DNA of 54,919 nt, from positions 1 to 54,919 of the IMG/VR virus record IMGVR_UViG_3300029915_000036, one strand, 5' to 3'. The position numbers were made by a program, and so were the translations under genes. The notes below the pieces were generated by a model. That model saw only the letters and a list, made by a program, of their open reading frames with translations, searched no databases and was not told the DNA's origin. Of the stretch, positions 5,749 to 13,874 are shown in pieces (position 1 is the stretch's first letter; each line of letters opens with the position of its first letter). Source of the stretch: a virus.

Positions 5749-7515
5749 TTACTTCACGTTCCAGCCGGTGCCCGTGTAGGTGAACACGAACGACCCATAG
5801 TTGGTGCTGATGACCTTGTTAGACGCGCCACCGATCAACCCGGACGCCGGAACAACCGTGGTGTTGTATGTGCCCGCGTTGCCGAGACCATCGATGACCG
5901 TCAGCGTCTGTCCTGTCGGCGGCGATGTCATCAGCGTCAACGTCGTGGCGGCCCCCGCCGCATTCATGGAGCCGAAGCCCGATGGCGCCGTGTAAGTCCA
6001 TGATCCGCTGCTGAAGTGTGCCGCAAAGGTGTCGCCTGACTGCGCGAATTGAAGGCCAGGCACCAGCGGTGATGCGTAGACGCCGGCGGGAATGGCCAAG
6101 CCGCCGGCGTTTGTCGCCGGGTTGGCGGTGCCGCTGTTGTTCCAGTTGCCGTTGTTCACCCGCCCCCACATCATGTGGTGGGTGAGATCAATGGCCCAGC
6201 ACAGCACGTTGCCCGTGGTCCACGTCGCCCAGGTGCCGTACGAGAAGTTGCCGCCGTTGACCACGCCGCCACCGTATGCCCACTGCACGGTATCGCTCGT
6301 GCTGCCCAGGTAGGCGCCGTTGGCAGTGCTGGAGGATGTGTTGCCGAGGCCGGTGGCAGCTCCGTCTGTCGCGGAGTAGGGGGTGGGCACGACCTCATAA
6401 TAATAGAGGCCGCTCGATACGCCGTTGTTGGCGAACGCCTCGGTATTCGTCGCCGCCAGGGTGCTGGCGGCGCTGAGGCCCAGGTTGCCAAGCACGATGG
6501 CTGAGTTTTTCTGTGTCGGTGACCATTGCTGCGCGCCGGTCTTGGCGAGAATGATCGTGCTTTCGCTGCCCTGCTCGGTCACGGGTCCGGCCGTGGTGAT
6601 CAGCCGCGTGGACGGCGGGGCGCCAGTGACGTAGTTAACGTAAAAGTAGTTGGTCAGCGCCGATCCGGCATTCTGTTTCACCTCGTCGCCCTGGCCAAAC
6701 CCGTTCCACCATTCAGACCCGGTCAGAAAGCCGATGCCAACAAGATACTTGAGCATTTCGCCGATATCGACCGTGCCGATCAGCTCGTCCGTGTAGCCGG
6801 ACGGGTAAAACACCAGATCGGGAATGGCGCCGACACCCTCCGCGAAATTCCAGGTTATGCCCGTCGTCGCTGAGGTGAACGATCCGATCGGGACCAGAAG
6901 AACCAGGAAGCTGCTTTGCACGAACGAAGGCGTGTGCAGCAGTATTTCGACTTCGTAGATGTTGTTTGCGTTGTTGCCGGCCGTCGATGTCAGGAACTGA
7001 TCGTCAATCACATCGAAGTTGGCGGTATCGCCGCCGAGCGTGATCGAATGGGTTTCCTGTAGCGTGACGATGTTGTTGATCTGTGACGGCGTGACGGGGA
7101 TCGTCGGCACCGTGCCGTCATAATCCCCGTAGTCGATTGCCAGGAAGTTGCGAATGCCGCCCGACCAGGTGGGAAGGCTCCAGACAGTGTTGGCCGTGCC
7201 GGGAAACAGCGCGGGATTGACCGTCATGCTCTCGGTGTACGTGGCCCCGCTCAGCCCGAACGGTGCCAGATAGGCGGTGTATTTTCCTGAGTTGTAGTTT
7301 GTGCTGTCAGGGATAACCACGCCGGTCAGGGATGTGAGCCATGCCGCCGCGGTCTGTGTGGTGCCTGCGCTGGTGGTGATGTTGCCAAGGCTCAGGTTGA
7401 CGCCGGCCAGGATGCTTGCCGCCGGCCCCCCGCTCTGCGGCCCGCGCTGCGCCACTGCGGGCGATGCGGCGACAAGACACAGGGCGGCGGCTGCGACAGC
7501 GTGCTTCATGGGCAT
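5749..7515 (-). CDS. Secreted protein with C-terminal SPRY-like domain
   Basis: A start at 7515 (or ATG 7509, two codons on) gives a clear Sec signal peptide: Lys, a hydrophobic core (AVAAAALCLVAAS), then PAVAQ cleavage. The open frame extends upstream into the helicase gene, which is unlikely to be coding. The first 370 residues of the mature protein look like an all-beta domain with many aromatic and Asn/Gly turns (EWWNGFGQGDEVKQNAG), compatible with a glucanase or lectin fold but with no motif I can name. The last 220 residues resemble a SPRY-type beta sandwich (GLYYYEV, CWAIDLTHHMMWGRVNNGNW), similar to the C-terminus of the 30221-34405 protein. Likely an exported carbohydrate-binding protein. 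Confidence 0.65.
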   Translation of the reverse strand: MPMKHAVAAAALCLVAASPAVAQRGPQSGGPAASILAGVNLSLGNITTSAGTTQTAAAWLTSLTGVVIPDSTNYNSGKYTAYLAPFGLSGATYTESMTVNPALFPGTANTVWSLPTWSGGIRNFLAIDYGDYDGTVPTIPVTPSQINNIVTLQETHSITLGGDTANFDVIDDQFLTSTAGNNANNIYEVEILLHTPSFVQSSFLVLLVPIGSFTSATTGITWNFAEGVGAIPDLVFYPSGYTDELIGTVDIGEMLKYLVGIGFLTGSEWWNGFGQGDEVKQNAGSALTNYFYVNYVTGAPPSTRLITTAGPVTEQGSESTIILAKTGAQQWSPTQKNSAIVLGNLGLSAASTLAATNTEAFANNGVSSGLYYYEVVPTPYSATDGAATGLGNTSSSTANGAYLGSTSDTVQWAYGGGVVNGGNFSYGTWATWTTGNVLCWAIDLTHHMMWGRVNNGNWNNSGTANPATNAGGLAIPAGVYASPLVPGLQFAQSGDTFAAHFSSGSWTYTAPSGFGSMNAAGAATTLTLMTSPPTGQTLTVIDGLGNAGTYNTTVVPASGLIGGASNKVISTNYGSFVFTYTGTGWNVK

Positions 7516-7537
7516 TTCATTTAATGGCAGATCCAGG

Positions 7538-8803
7538 CTAAGTCCACGATCCGAATGTAGTGGACACTTCGGCGAAATGCAGCCGCACATTGCCCAGCGC
7601 GCCGAACCGGCGCTTGACGAATGACGCGGTGGCGACATCGCCCTCGCGGTGCATCAGAATGATGGTGTCGGCATCCGCTTCGCCGGAATACATCAGATCG
7701 CTCATTCTTGGCGTCTTGTTCTCGCGCCGCTCGATGTCTCGTGAAAGCTGAACGAGTAAGAGGATCGGGATATTCAGGGATTTTGCCGTAACCTTTAATA
7801 CCTGGGTGATGTTGCGATACCACCCGATGTCGTCGCGGTCTTTGGAATCGCGGCCAAACTGGTCCCGGTGATCCACGATCACGAGCTTGGCGCCAACGGT
7901 GCGCACCATCGCGCGCATCCTCGACACTGCCTGATCGATCGGCAGGCCGGGTGTGTCGACAATGTGGATCGGAAGCTGGGCGAGGTATTTCTCTGCGCGA
8001 AGTATCGCCTCTGCCTGGCGGTTATCGAACTCGCCCAAACGAATGGTATCCATCGACACGCCGCTGACGCTGGACAGATCAGCCGTCGCCAGATCGGCAT
8101 GCGGCATTTCCAGCGAGAAAAACGCAACCGCCGCGCCTTTGGCGGCGACATGGCGCGCGATCTGGCGCGCCAGCGCCGTCTTGCCCGATCCGGCCCGGCC
8201 GCCGAGAATTTCCAGCGCCCCGTTGTGCAAGCCGCGCCAGATGTTATCCAGCGGCTTGCAGCCGGTCATCAGGTAATGACCTGTCTTCTCCCCCCTCTGT
8301 CTCGCGCTGGCTTGCGCCACGGCGACGGCAACCGCTCCGCCTATCGAAGTGGTGCCCGCCACCGCATAACGGTTTGTAGCCTGCTCTATGGCGGCGACAG
8401 CCGCCGTTGATGTGACCAGGCCGGGCTCGGTGCCGTGCGCCTCGGCGATCATCGTCTCGGCTACCTCGATGATTCGCCGCCGCAGTGCGCAGTCCATGAT
8501 GGACTGCGCATACTCTTTGATCATCAGCGTGCCGATCACCATCGAGGCGAGCTTCATCAGATAGACAACGCCACTCTCTCCCTCAAACACCACATCCGCG
8601 AACGACTGCATCACGATCGGATCGACGGATCGCCCCTGCTCGATCCGTGAGCGCATGGCCTCGAACAGCAGGCCGTGCGCCGGCCAGTAAAAATCCTCGC
8701 CAGAAAGCCCGGCGCATCGATCCACGGTTTTGTTGTTAACCAGGATCGCGCCTAGTAGTCCGCGTTCGGCGAGTAAGTTTGCTGGCGGGCCTCGCTCAGC
8801 CAC
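7538..8803 (-). CDS. dnaB: Replicative DNA helicase, DnaB-like
   Basis: A 421-residue protein with DnaB organisation. An N-terminal domain (about 1-110) has the LLGAILVNN pattern typical of the family, then a linker and a RecA-type ATPase. Walker A is GGRAGSGKT at about 201-209, Walker B is LVIVDH at about 307-312, and a Gln/Arg motif follows (LLLVQLSRDIERR). It should unwind phage DNA at replication forks. The GTG start at 8803 overlaps the previous stop. It is followed by the secreted SPRY gene and sits in an operon with RusA- and GcrA-like genes. Confidence 0.9.
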   Translation of the reverse strand: MAERGPPANLLAERGLLGAILVNNKTVDRCAGLSGEDFYWPAHGLLFEAMRSRIEQGRSVDPIVMQSFADVVFEGESGVVYLMKLASMVIGTLMIKEYAQSIMDCALRRRIIEVAETMIAEAHGTEPGLVTSTAAVAAIEQATNRYAVAGTTSIGGAVAVAVAQASARQRGEKTGHYLMTGCKPLDNIWRGLHNGALEILGGRAGSGKTALARQIARHVAAKGAAVAFFSLEMPHADLATADLSSVSGVSMDTIRLGEFDNRQAEAILRAEKYLAQLPIHIVDTPGLPIDQAVSRMRAMVRTVGAKLVIVDHRDQFGRDSKDRDDIGWYRNITQVLKVTAKSLNIPILLLVQLSRDIERRENKTPRMSDLMYSGEADADTIILMHREGDVATASFVKRRFGALGNVRLHFAEVSTTFGSWT

Positions 8804-9113
8804 GCTCCCGCGATTTGCTGTCCGCCCCTACGGGCGGCGCGCTGCCGTGCAGGCGCCAGTCTGCATTGAACCCCGGTGGGGCTGCTCGCCCCTGTGTTGT
8901 TTTTCTCATTTTCCCCTCACTTGCGGCGACAGGTAAAACCGGGCTTGTGTTGGCAACCCAGCCTTCTGCCTGCATTTTTCGTTTGTAGGCGTCGGCTTCC
9001 TCTTTGGTCTTGAAGTCAACCGAATAATGGTCGGACTTGATATTCGATACCGTTTCGAGCGGCTGGATCAGGTGAACGCGCCAGCCGACAACATCATCTC
9101 CGTCAGCCATCAT
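8796..9113 (-). CDS. Hypothetical protein (105 aa)
   Basis: Start at ATG 9113, overlapping the GcrA-like gene's stop (ATGA); a longer in-frame version would lie within that gene. The product contains DHYSVDFKTKEEADAYKRKM and AEGWVANTSPV, a short strand-helix-strand unit of the kind found in small phage proteins carrying SPOR- or phage-Mu-like modules, but no family is assigned. The last 30 residues are low-complexity. It is placed directly before the helicase. Confidence 0.55.
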   Translation of the reverse strand: MMADGDDVVGWRVHLIQPLETVSNIKSDHYSVDFKTKEEADAYKRKMQAEGWVANTSPVLPVAASEGKMRKTTQGRAAPPGFNADWRLHGSAPPVGADSKSRERG

Positions 9114-9706
9114 GCCATCTCCAAAATCCGCTCGCCCACCGTCTCGTAGCATTTCTCCCAGTGGCACCTGCAATAGCTGCCGCGCCAGACTGGGGATTCG
9201 CAAACCCGCCGCTCAAAGCGTGGTGTTCCATCGCTCCACAACGGGAACTGACAGTCATGCGCCGGCGGCACAATCAGCACGCGGACGGGATGCGCCGGCT
9301 GGGCCTGGCAGACCGGCAACCTGATCACCTTCGGCACAATCCGCGGCGGCAACGGCGGCAGCGGCGGCTCGATAGGTTCTTCGCGGACAATCCCCAGATA
9401 ACAAGCGCGCTTGCGGCAGGAGTCCATCGAGCGGGGTGGAAGCACGCGGGCGATGTCAGCCCAGGATGAGCCGCGCTTCAACCCGCGTCTCAAGACAGCG
9501 TCTTCGTCCGCTGACCAGTACAGGCGATTCCCGTCCTTGACGATCTTGGGGCCAAGCCGCAGCCGTTCGGCCTTGCGCTTTATCGCCGCCCAGGTGACGC
9601 CCAGTTCGACGCTGACATCAGCGACGGTTTTATCCGGATCGCGCCACATGGCGGCCAGCCTGTCATCGCGTTCTTTCGGCCAGCGTGAGCCTGTTTTATT
9701 TCCCAT
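9110..9706 (-). CDS. GcrA-like transcriptional regulator with extra Myb/SANT-like domain
   Basis: A 198-residue protein. Residues 8-50 (WPKERDDRLAAMW ... VTWAAIKRKAERL) match the GcrA N-terminal DNA-binding domain, and residues 65-105 (WSADEDAVLRRGLKRGSSWA) resemble a Myb/SANT HTH. After a Pro-rich linker the C-terminus (CQFPLW then CESPVWRGSYCRCHWEKCY) has the Cys/His pattern of the GcrA sigma-70-interacting tail. In Caulobacter, GcrA works with sigma-70 at promoters carrying CcrM-methylated GANTC sites. A phage copy could redirect host transcription; that role is inference. GcrA is essentially restricted to Alphaproteobacteria, giving host information. Confidence 0.75.
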   Translation of the reverse strand: MGNKTGSRWPKERDDRLAAMWRDPDKTVADVSVELGVTWAAIKRKAERLRLGPKIVKDGNRLYWSADEDAVLRRGLKRGSSWADIARVLPPRSMDSCRKRACYLGIVREEPIEPPLPPLPPRIVPKVIRLPVCQAQPAHPVRVLIVPPAHDCQFPLWSDGTPRFERRVCESPVWRGSYCRCHWEKCYETVGERILEMA

Positions 9707-10179
9707 TATGCCCTCTCGATTATTATTTCCGTGCGTTGTTCCTTGCGTGTCGCGCAGCGCTCCCAGCGGATGATGCGCGTCAGTCGCGCCGGATCATCGT
9801 CCTCGATCAGCCCCAGTGAGGACGGGTGAACCGAGCTTTGTATCAGCAGCAAATCCACCAGCGGCTTTGTCGAGCTGACGTTGTTATCGTAATCGACGCC
9901 GCAGCCGGTCGAGACGCGGGTAATCGTGATCTGCGCTTTTTTCATCGGCGCATGACCAAGCCAGGGGCGAACGGCAGCCTCGACGTGAGGCCGCAGCCAC
10001 TTCCTGTAGCGGGCCGCCTCGCTCCAGTGCCGCCCCAGCGTTTGCCGAGGCAGCTTGAGCAGAAACGGCAGGCAGAACTGCACGCTGTCGGGAAGGGCTG
10101 GCAGGGATTTCAACCCGTCCATCCTGGCACGGTAATCGGCGAGCCAGGCCTCATCCCAAGGCAGTGCGGCCCCCATCAA
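9706..10179 (-). CDS. RusA-like Holliday junction resolvase
   Basis: A 157-residue protein. The diagnostic RusA region is visible: strands carrying ITRVSTGCGVDYDNNVSS, then KPLVDLLL, then GLIEDDDPARL, which supply the conserved Asp residues that bind Mg2+ and the Lys used for catalysis. The family cleaves four-way junctions formed during recombination and replication. Gene position beside the helicase fits a role in resolving phage replication intermediates. The N-terminal extension (about 35 residues) is longer than in short RusA proteins. Confidence 0.75.
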   Translation of the reverse strand: MMGAALPWDEAWLADYRARMDGLKSLPALPDSVQFCLPFLLKLPRQTLGRHWSEAARYRKWLRPHVEAAVRPWLGHAPMKKAQITITRVSTGCGVDYDNNVSSTKPLVDLLLIQSSVHPSSLGLIEDDDPARLTRIIRWERCATRKEQRTEIIIERA

Positions 10180-10360
10180 GTTTTTTGTTGATAACGAAAA
10201 TCAGTTTTTGGACTGTAACCGCTCGGGGTGAACATTTGAGACGGCGCCAGCGGTAGTAGACTGTTGGTGAGACGCCCGCTTCTAAGCAGATACGACGCAT
10301 GCTGATTCTGATGCTGTGCGCTGCATCTTCCAGCTCGGAGCATGTCGGAATGGTTAACAC
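10151..10360 (-). CDS. Small HTH regulator, first gene of the replication operon
   Basis: Start taken at GTG 10360; the frame is open upstream, but that part reads as noncoding promoter DNA. The 69-residue product contains RISMRRICLEAGVSPTVYYR, an HTH with the A-G-V-S turn, and a basic end (RRLKCSPRAVTVQKLIF). The 10-bp palindrome at 10360-10389 abuts the start codon and falls between candidate -35 (TTGCTT) and -10 (TTATGT) elements, so autorepression is likely. The 29-base overlap with the RusA gene suggests coupling. Confidence 0.6.
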   Translation of the reverse strand: MLTIPTCSELEDAAHSIRISMRRICLEAGVSPTVYYRWRRLKCSPRAVTVQKLIFVINKKLDGGRTALG

Positions 10361-10389
10361 GCCCAAGACATAACTTCGCGTCTTGGGCG
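10360..10389. promoter_or_regulatory. Palindromic operator at the divergent promoter region
   Basis: A perfect 10-bp inverted repeat, cgcccaagac / gtcttgggcg, separated by 10 bases, ends exactly at the GTG of the leftward HTH gene. On the minus strand it spans the interval between TTGCTT and TTATGT. One helical turn between half-sites fits a dimeric HTH repressor better than an RNA hairpin, although a hairpin is possible. Confidence 0.65.
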
Positions 10390-10427
10390 AAGCAAGTGCG
10401 ATTGTGTGCGTTTGCGTCTTTTTGTGC

Positions 10428-10456
10428 TTGTCGGAATTTTCCCGTCTTGGTAGAAA
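10428..10456 (+). promoter_or_regulatory. Promoter for the recombination genes
   Basis: TTGTCG (10428-10433) and TAGAAA (10451-10456) with a 17-base spacer, about 55 bases ahead of the ATG at 10513. Together with the leftward promoter 50-70 bases away it forms a divergent switch between the replication and recombination operons. Confidence 0.45.
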
Positions 10457-10512
10457 GTCTGCATGCGCCTGCATGTTCGCAGTGTGGCGCCAAAGCAACA
10501 AAGGGGGTTTCC

Positions 10513-11034
10513 ATGTCAGCCAAACCACCCAGCGCTTTTCAGATTGAGGCAGCGCTTTCGAGACTGAATCGTGTTCGTGAGGCATTCGCCCGCGAAGAAA
10601 TCCACGACGACGAAATGCTTGATCAGATCACCGGCGCCACCAGGGACGCCACAGAAATTCTTGGCGGTCTGCTGCGCGGTGCTGTCCATTATAGTGATCT
10701 GGCGATTGTCGCGGCCCAGCGCGCGGCGGCCATTGGTTTGCGCAAGGATCGTTTTCTGGCTCGCGAGCAGATCCTGCGCGATGAGGCCGCCCAGCTCGCC
10801 GCCGAGCTAGGCATCCGCAAACACGACTACGGCGACTTGGCTTTTTCGACGGCGCCCGGCAAAGAGAGCGTGGTCATCACGAACCTGGAAAAGCTGCCGG
10901 CAGCGCTCAAAAAGGTGGATTTAAAAGTGACGCCCGACAAGAAAGCGATCTTGGAAGAACTGAAAAACGGCGTTGTCGTCGAGGGTGCCGAGCTGCGCAA
11001 TCCGCAAAGCTACATCGTGATTCGAACCCGCTAG
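10513..11034 (+). CDS. Gp157-like protein
   Basis: ATG at 10513 follows aaagggggtttcc; the longer upstream frame runs through the promoter region. The 173-residue protein has a helical first half (LNRVREAFAREEIHDDEM, then a long Ala/Arg/Glu helix, KDRFLAREQILRDEAAQ) and a beta-rich end with VVITNLEKLPAALKKVD, KVTPDKKAILEELKNG and GAELRNPQSYIVIRT. This order matches the siphovirus Gp157 family, which is found next to single-strand annealing recombinases; resistance to a host nuclease has been proposed for some members. It is followed at once by ERF, as expected. Confidence 0.75.
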   Translation: MSAKPPSAFQIEAALSRLNRVREAFAREEIHDDEMLDQITGATRDATEILGGLLRGAVHYSDLAIVAAQRAAAIGLRKDRFLAREQILRDEAAQLAAELGIRKHDYGDLAFSTAPGKESVVITNLEKLPAALKKVDLKVTPDKKAILEELKNGVVVEGAELRNPQSYIVIRTR

Positions 11035-11042
11035 GATCTGAC

Positions 11043-12122
11043 ATGAACGAAATTGTACCACACACGCCATCACCCGGCGGCGTGCTGCTGGAAGTGATCG
11101 CCCGCGCCGCGACCGACGAGCGGGTGAACATAGAGAAGATGATGGCCCTGCTGGAAATGCAGAACCGCATCCTGGATCGGGATGCGCTGGAGCAGTTCAA
11201 CGCAGCGATGGCGGACTTCAATCACCGATGCGATCTGCGGGTTTCCAAGCTTGGTACAGCCAGCCTTGGCGGCAAGGGCTCATACAGCTTCGCCAAGTGG
11301 GAAGACATGGACGCCGTCATTCGGCCCGTCATGCGCGAGCTTGGCTTGTGGTTCTCTTTCGACGTGGTGAACGGCCCGTCTGGCTTGCACGTCAAGGGCA
11401 CACTGCACCACCGCGGCGGCCACACGCAAACGGCGAGCCTGCCCATGCCGATCGACAGCGGGCCGGGGCGCAACCCGCTCCAGCAGATCGGCAGTACGTT
11501 GAGCTACGGCAAGCGATACTGCGCGGAGATGCTACTGAACATCGTGCGCGAGGACGAGGATGACGACGGGCATGCTGCTGCCGCGGGGCGCCGGCCTGCC
11601 GCACAGACCCGCTACACACCCGATCCCGAGCCGCCCGCCAGGGCGGCCGAGCTGACGTTTGAGCAAAAAGTGAGTGCGGCACTGAATGATCAACCGGATG
11701 GCGGCAAGTGGATCAAGCTGTTCGTGGCGGCTTGCGAGCGTGCCGAGACCGCCGATCAGCTCAACTATATTACCGCCATGTCGGTGGTGAGGAAGACGAT
11801 GGATCAGGCGCCAAGCACCGTCAGGGCCATCTTGCAGGATGCGCTGACGAAAGCCGTCAACCGGCTGTCTCCGAAGATGCCGCCCGAGCCAGAGCCGGAA
11901 GCTGACGTTGTTACGTATGTGCCGGACCCTGAGATCGATGCTGTCCTGCTGGTCGACCACATCCGAGAGGAAGTCGCCGAGATTACCGAGCTGACGACAC
12001 TGAACAAGTGGAGCGAGGGCGCGGGAAGGGAGGTTTTGCGCGGGTTGCGCGAACGCAACCCGAAATGCTGGGGGCTGGCGGCAGCGGCTATTGACGCCCG
12101 CCGCATTGCGCTGGGAGGCTGA
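11043..12122 (+). CDS. erf: ERF family single-strand annealing recombinase
   Basis: A 359-residue protein. Residues about 40-170 form the ERF core: FNAAMADFNHRC, YSFAKWEDMDAVIRPVM, LSYGKRYCAEMLLNIV and the acidic EDEDDDG. ERF proteins, first known from phage P22, bind and anneal single-stranded DNA during recombination and genome circularisation. The middle and C-terminal regions are helical and acidic, as is usual. It is 8 bases downstream of the Gp157-like gene and probably in one transcript with it. Confidence 0.85.
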   Translation: MNEIVPHTPSPGGVLLEVIARAATDERVNIEKMMALLEMQNRILDRDALEQFNAAMADFNHRCDLRVSKLGTASLGGKGSYSFAKWEDMDAVIRPVMRELGLWFSFDVVNGPSGLHVKGTLHHRGGHTQTASLPMPIDSGPGRNPLQQIGSTLSYGKRYCAEMLLNIVREDEDDDGHAAAAGRRPAAQTRYTPDPEPPARAAELTFEQKVSAALNDQPDGGKWIKLFVAACERAETADQLNYITAMSVVRKTMDQAPSTVRAILQDALTKAVNRLSPKMPPEPEPEADVVTYVPDPEIDAVLLVDHIREEVAEITELTTLNKWSEGAGREVLRGLRERNPKCWGLAAAAIDARRIALGG

Positions 12123-12123
12123 C

Positions 12124-12225
12124 GTGAGCCCGGTCGGCATTCTGATCCTGGTTGCCGTCGCGGTCCTGATCGTCTGTCTGGTGGACGATTACCGCGACTG
12201 TGACGAAGATGCGCCCGACATTTAG
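12124..12225 (+). CDS. Small membrane peptide (33 aa)
   Basis: GTG at 12124 lies one base after the erf stop with ggaggc upstream inside the erf end. The product is one hydrophobic helix (PVGILILVAVAVLIVCLV) with an acidic tail (DDYRDCDEDAPDI). Single-pass membrane topology is likely. Function unknown. Confidence 0.5.
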   Translation: MSPVGILILVAVAVLIVCLVDDYRDCDEDAPDI

Positions 12226-12235
12226 CGGGGTTTCC

Positions 12236-13174
12236 ATGTGGAAGATTTCAATCGCCGTGATCGGCTTGCTCTGTGCCGGGGAGGGCGCGGCGCTGGCGCA
12301 GAGCTGCACGGCGCCGGCGGTGGCGCCGCCGATCGCTCAGGCGGTGGGGTATGTGGTTAACACGTTTTCCACCGGGCCATTCACGACCACGAACACCGAT
12401 ACCGGACTGACCTACGCCAAAGGCTACCAGTGGTATGGCTTCAACTTCTTCGGTGTGACCCCGACATTTGCCAACAACACCATCAATGCCTCGGACGGCT
12501 CGATCACCGCCGGCCAGGGCGGGGATGGTTACAACTCGAACGTGGCCACGGCCGGCTACATCGCGACCGCGCCGGGATACGTTGGCACGGCGTTTGGAGG
12601 CGGCGCCTATGTGCAGGCGATCGTCAAATTCAACGTGGCATCAGCCGACATATCAAACGGGTGGCCGTCCTTCTGGGCTAACGCCATGGAGGAGTACCTG
12701 GGGACAGCCCAGTGGCCGGGGCAGGCCACTGGCTACAACAACTTCATCGAGGCGGATCTGCTAGAGCATTTTCTGGGCGCCTACGGCACGATAAACCAGT
12801 ATCAGGCGACGCTGATCAACTGGTACGGCATTCCGGCCAACCCGACGCCGCATATCACACAGTTTGTAGACCCCAGCGTACCTGCAGCAAACTTCTCCAG
12901 CTATAATACTGTGGCTATGCTTTGGGTTCCGGCCACGGCGACTACAAGTGGATACGTGAATTACTACTGGAACGGAAGTGTTGTACAGTCCATCAGCTAC
13001 ACACAGTACCAGACATCCGACACGCCGCCGCTGACCAACAGCACGCCCTGGGCGTATGGCGTGATGGACGTTAATCACTTCGTCCTGCAATTCGGCTCGA
13101 ACAACCAATATCCGATCACCGTTTACTCGGTTCAGGTCTGGCAGGCTAACAGCCTGTCTAACATGCACAACTAG
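12236..13174 (+). CDS. Secreted GH16-like (concanavalin-fold) enzyme
   Basis: ATG at 12236 follows gcggggtttcc, nearly the same initiation context as the Gp157-like gene. The first 22 residues are a signal peptide (SIAVIGLLCAG ... ALAQ). The 290-residue mature part is beta-rich. Residues 142-151 (GWPSFWANAM) and 172-177 (EADLLE) match the substrate-cleft Trp region and the ExDxxE catalytic motif of GH16 beta-glucanases, in which the two Glu act as nucleophile and acid/base. It probably cuts a beta-linked polysaccharide outside the cytoplasm. Substrate cannot be deduced. It lies in the early rightward operon, not with the tail genes. Confidence 0.6.
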   Translation: MWKISIAVIGLLCAGEGAALAQSCTAPAVAPPIAQAVGYVVNTFSTGPFTTTNTDTGLTYAKGYQWYGFNFFGVTPTFANNTINASDGSITAGQGGDGYNSNVATAGYIATAPGYVGTAFGGGAYVQAIVKFNVASADISNGWPSFWANAMEEYLGTAQWPGQATGYNNFIEADLLEHFLGAYGTINQYQATLINWYGIPANPTPHITQFVDPSVPAANFSSYNTVAMLWVPATATTSGYVNYYWNGSVVQSISYTQYQTSDTPPLTNSTPWAYGVMDVNHFVLQFGSNNQYPITVYSVQVWQANSLSNMHN

Positions 13175-13181
13175 GGACACC

Positions 13182-13874
13182 ATGGGAAAATACACCTCGG
13201 CGGTGGCGATCTTCGCTGCCCTCTCCACACCCGCGTTCGCGTGGACGAACACCAACTACGGCCACGGCAACCAGATCGTTGACGGCGGCCCTGGAGCGCA
13301 GTCCAACAGCTATCAGCAGCAGCACCAGACCGCTACGGGCGGGGCTGGAGGAGCTGGGGGCAGTGCCAGCGGCGGCAGCGCTGCGGGCGGATCGGCGGCC
13401 TCCAGCGCCACGGGCGGCGCCGCCTCAGCCGGCAGTTCTCTGTCAGGCGTGGGTAACACCACCATCAACGCCAGAAGCGCCCCGAGCATGGGCCTGCCGT
13501 CGATCGGCGGGGGCGGGTTCGACTGTCCCGTTGTGGGGTTCGGCGCCGTTGGTGCCGGGTTAGGCGGGGGCGGCGGGATCGGCCCGACCTGGATCAGCAA
13601 GTCTTGCAACAACCGCAAGGTGACCGAAATGCTCTACGGGCTGTTTGGCCCCGGTGTGGCGCGTGAATTCGCCATCGCCAATATCGATGGTGTCGCCGCC
13701 GCCGTCGCTGCCGCCAGCCAAACGAATGTGGTGGTTGTCGAGGCAATGCCCGTGCCGCCGGCGCCGCCCGGCGGCTGGGTTGGGCACTGCGATCACGTGG
13801 GGGCTGACGGCTACTGCTCCGCCGCCCCGGTCGTGCATCACAAGCCGCAGCACAAGGTCAAGTGCGTTAAGTAA
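13182..13874 (+). CDS. Secreted Gly/Ala/Ser-rich protein
   Basis: A 230-residue protein with a clear signal peptide (SAVAIFAALSTPAFA). Residues 35-95 are low-complexity Gly/Ala/Ser. A conserved-looking region follows (GFDCPVVGFGAVGAG, then SKSCNNRKVTEMLYGLFGPG) and the end has Cys and His residues (GHCDHVGADGYC). The two early Cys may form a disulfide, which fits export. No family is recognised. It starts 7 bases after the GH16-like gene, so the two are likely co-translated; its stop overlaps the convergent endolysin stop. Confidence 0.6.
   Translation: MGKYTSAVAIFAALSTPAFAWTNTNYGHGNQIVDGGPGAQSNSYQQQHQTATGGAGGAGGSASGGSAAGGSAASSATGGAASAGSSLSGVGNTTINARSAPSMGLPSIGGGGFDCPVVGFGAVGAGLGGGGGIGPTWISKSCNNRKVTEMLYGLFGPGVAREFAIANIDGVAAAVAAASQTNVVVVEAMPVPPAPPGGWVGHCDHVGADGYCSAAPVVHHKPQHKVKCVK

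Noticed and set aside
10342-10512. Extended start of the Gp157-like gene at 10342
   Set aside because: The added 57 residues run through the operator and promoter region and look noncoding; ATG 10513 has the better context.
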